6,970 nucleotides of DNA, from positions 1 through 6,970 of the forward strand of contig DCIP01000029.1 in assembly GCA_002317115.1 (NCBI GenBank), read 5' to 3'. This document shows positions 5,906 to 6,970 of this stretch, piece by piece (within the stretch, counting starts at the first letter, position 1; every line of letters begins with the position of its first letter). Below the pieces are notes generated by a model. That model worked only from the letters and a program-made list of their open reading frames with translations, did not search any database and was not told the origin of the DNA. The translations under genes and the position numbers were made by a program. Source of the DNA: Candidatus Scybalocola fimicaballi. Its GTDB lineage: Bacteria > Bacteroidota > Bacteroidia > Bacteroidales > Paludibacteraceae.

Positions 5906-6970
5906 CTATTTCTTCAACCAATGGTACAGAATCGGTATCACAATGAGCGATAGGATAGTGGACGTTAGCAATCCACCAAGGATGACCTGTGCCATCGGAC
6001 ACTGAATCTCGGCTCCTGGTTTGTCGCCGGCTATGATCATCGGTATCAAGGCAAGGGCTGAACTCAACGCTGTCATCAGGATAGGGTTGAGACGGGCTGC
6101 ACTTCCGTCGACAATCTGCTTCTCCAACGGCTCTCCATCTTTCTCTCGTTTCTCATATTCCGCAATCAATAGCATTCCTCCACGTGTGGCGATACCGAAA
6201 AGTGAGATGAATCCAATCACCGACGGAATGCTTATCACTCCTCCTGTAATGATGATTGAGACAACTCCACCCACCAAAGCAAGCGGCAACGCACTTAGAA
6301 TCAATCCACACGTTTTCCAACTATCAAACTGTTTTTTTAGCAACAACACGATGATTATCAACGAGATTATCAACGTCACTGACAATGTGCGTGTGGCTCT
6401 TTGCTGACTTTCAAACTGTCCGCTGTACTCAATCCAGTAGCCTTCTGGCAACTCCACAGCCTCCGACACATTTTTCTTGATATCGTTGACGATGGATTCA
6501 AGGTCACGGCCGTTCTGCTGAGCCGACACTATGATTCGTCGGCTTCCGTTCTCTCGGTTGATTGTCGACGGTGCTGATGTGTAGCTGATATTGCAGACGT
6601 AGGATAGGGGAATCATTCCCTTTGCCGACGGAATAAGCATGTCGCCGATCTCTCCTGTATGCTTCTTCGACATCAGTTTGATCTCAAAACTCTTATTCTC
6701 TTCTCTCACCATTCCTACCTCTTTTGTGGATAGTTTGACGGTGATGAATTCAGCCAACTCTTTCTGCGTGATGCCGTATTCAGCAAGCATCTCACGACGT
6801 GGAGTGATTTTAAGTTGTGGACGGAAAGTCATCTGCTCTGAGTTGACGTCGGCAATTCCGTCGACTTCCTGCATCTCCTCCTTCACCATACCAGCAATCT
6901 GCTCAAGTTTAGGCAGTTCAGCACCGAAGATCTTCACTGCGATTGCCGACTGACTTCCGGAAAGCATCGC
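5906..6970 (-). CDS. CzcA/CusA-type RND efflux pump, C-terminal third (N-terminus outside window)
   Basis: The frame is open to the right edge: the codon before the internal Met at 6965-6967 is GCG, so 354 residues are visible of a protein usually about 1,040 long. It is the inner-membrane proton-driven pump of a tripartite efflux system. Counting from that Met, residues 1-185 are periplasmic porter/docking sequence beginning MLSGSQSAIAVKIFG, a match to the CzcA/CusA (heavy-metal) branch. Five membrane spans follow: about 195-211, 220-240, 245-268, 295-313 and 326-347. Signature stretches are IPSVIGFISLFGIATR (247-262), ARLNPILMTAL (291-301) and a terminal GGLLTSTILSLIVIPILY. The usual ATRNG is ATRGG here (261-264). 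The proton-relay acids of TM4 are outside the window, so substrate class cannot be confirmed. The TolC-type gene at 3261-4415 is the probable partner; an adaptor gene, if present, must lie upstream. Confidence 0.92.
   Translation of the reverse strand, partial: AMLSGSQSAIAVKIFGAELPKLEQIAGMVKEEMQEVDGIADVNSEQMTFRPQLKITPRREMLAEYGITQKELAEFITVKLSTKEVGMVREENKSFEIKLMSKKHTGEIGDMLIPSAKGMIPLSYVCNISYTSAPSTINRENGSRRIIVSAQQNGRDLESIVNDIKKNVSEAVELPEGYWIEYSGQFESQQRATRTLSVTLIISLIIIVLLLKKQFDSWKTCGLILSALPLALVGGVVSIIITGGVISIPSVIGFISLFGIATRGGMLLIAEYEKREKDGEPLEKQIVDGSAARLNPILMTALSSALALIPMIIAGDKPGAEIQCPMAQVILGGLLTSTILSLIVIPILYHWLKK

Noticed and set aside
6021..6407. Plus-strand open frame of 128 codons
   Set aside because: Opposite the membrane-spanning part of the RND pump gene; no independent support.

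Overview
The window looks like chromosomal DNA of a Bacteroidota bacterium, most likely a Bacteroidales member close to Prevotella/Bacteroides. Three intergenic regions carry the phylum's promoter type (TTG or TTTC about 20 bases before TAnnTTTG). No Shine-Dalgarno-like stretch precedes the starts I checked. The proteins also fit: a GldA-type ABC ATPase, an M20 hydrolase resembling the Bacteroides ArgE' group, an RNase HI with a viroplasmin-type N-domain, and an AAA_14/DUF4143 ATPase. All seven genes I support lie on the minus strand, so transcription runs from high to low coordinates. The plus-strand open frames look like antisense shadows.

Right part (about 4416-6970): the C-terminal third of a CzcA/CusA-type RND efflux pump enters from the right edge and ends at 5906. 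A CCTCCC hairpin follows, then a repeat cluster: a perfect 13-bp inverted repeat plus a third copy of one arm. The cluster abuts the promoter of a stand-alone ATPase with a C-terminal DUF4143 region (4578-5783). That gene is clearly more AT-rich than its neighbours and is closed by a hairpin terminator at 4524-4546. It separates the RND pump gene from a TolC-type outer-membrane channel gene (3261-4415), its likely export partner. The TolC promoter (4459-4489) is framed by a 9-bp inverted repeat and contains three tandem GGTATnn heptamers.

Left part (1-3273): a promoter inside the 3' end of the TolC gene drives a tightly packed set: M20 metallohydrolase (3222-2161), 12 bases, RNase HI (2148-1519), 6 bases, GldA-like ABC ATPase (1512-598), 37 bases, then a secreted protein of unknown function that runs off the left edge. 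This set reads as mixed housekeeping (possible arginine synthesis, RNA:DNA hybrid removal, ABC transport), not one pathway.

The part most worth a second look is the ATPase cassette, with its repeat cluster, own promoter and own terminator, lying inside what would otherwise be a contiguous efflux locus. The TolC promoter architecture comes second. In three genes the longest frame opens with TTG. For the ATPase and the M20 enzyme that TTG lies upstream of, or at, the predicted transcription start, so the downstream ATG is the better start; for the TolC gene the signal peptide makes the choice.
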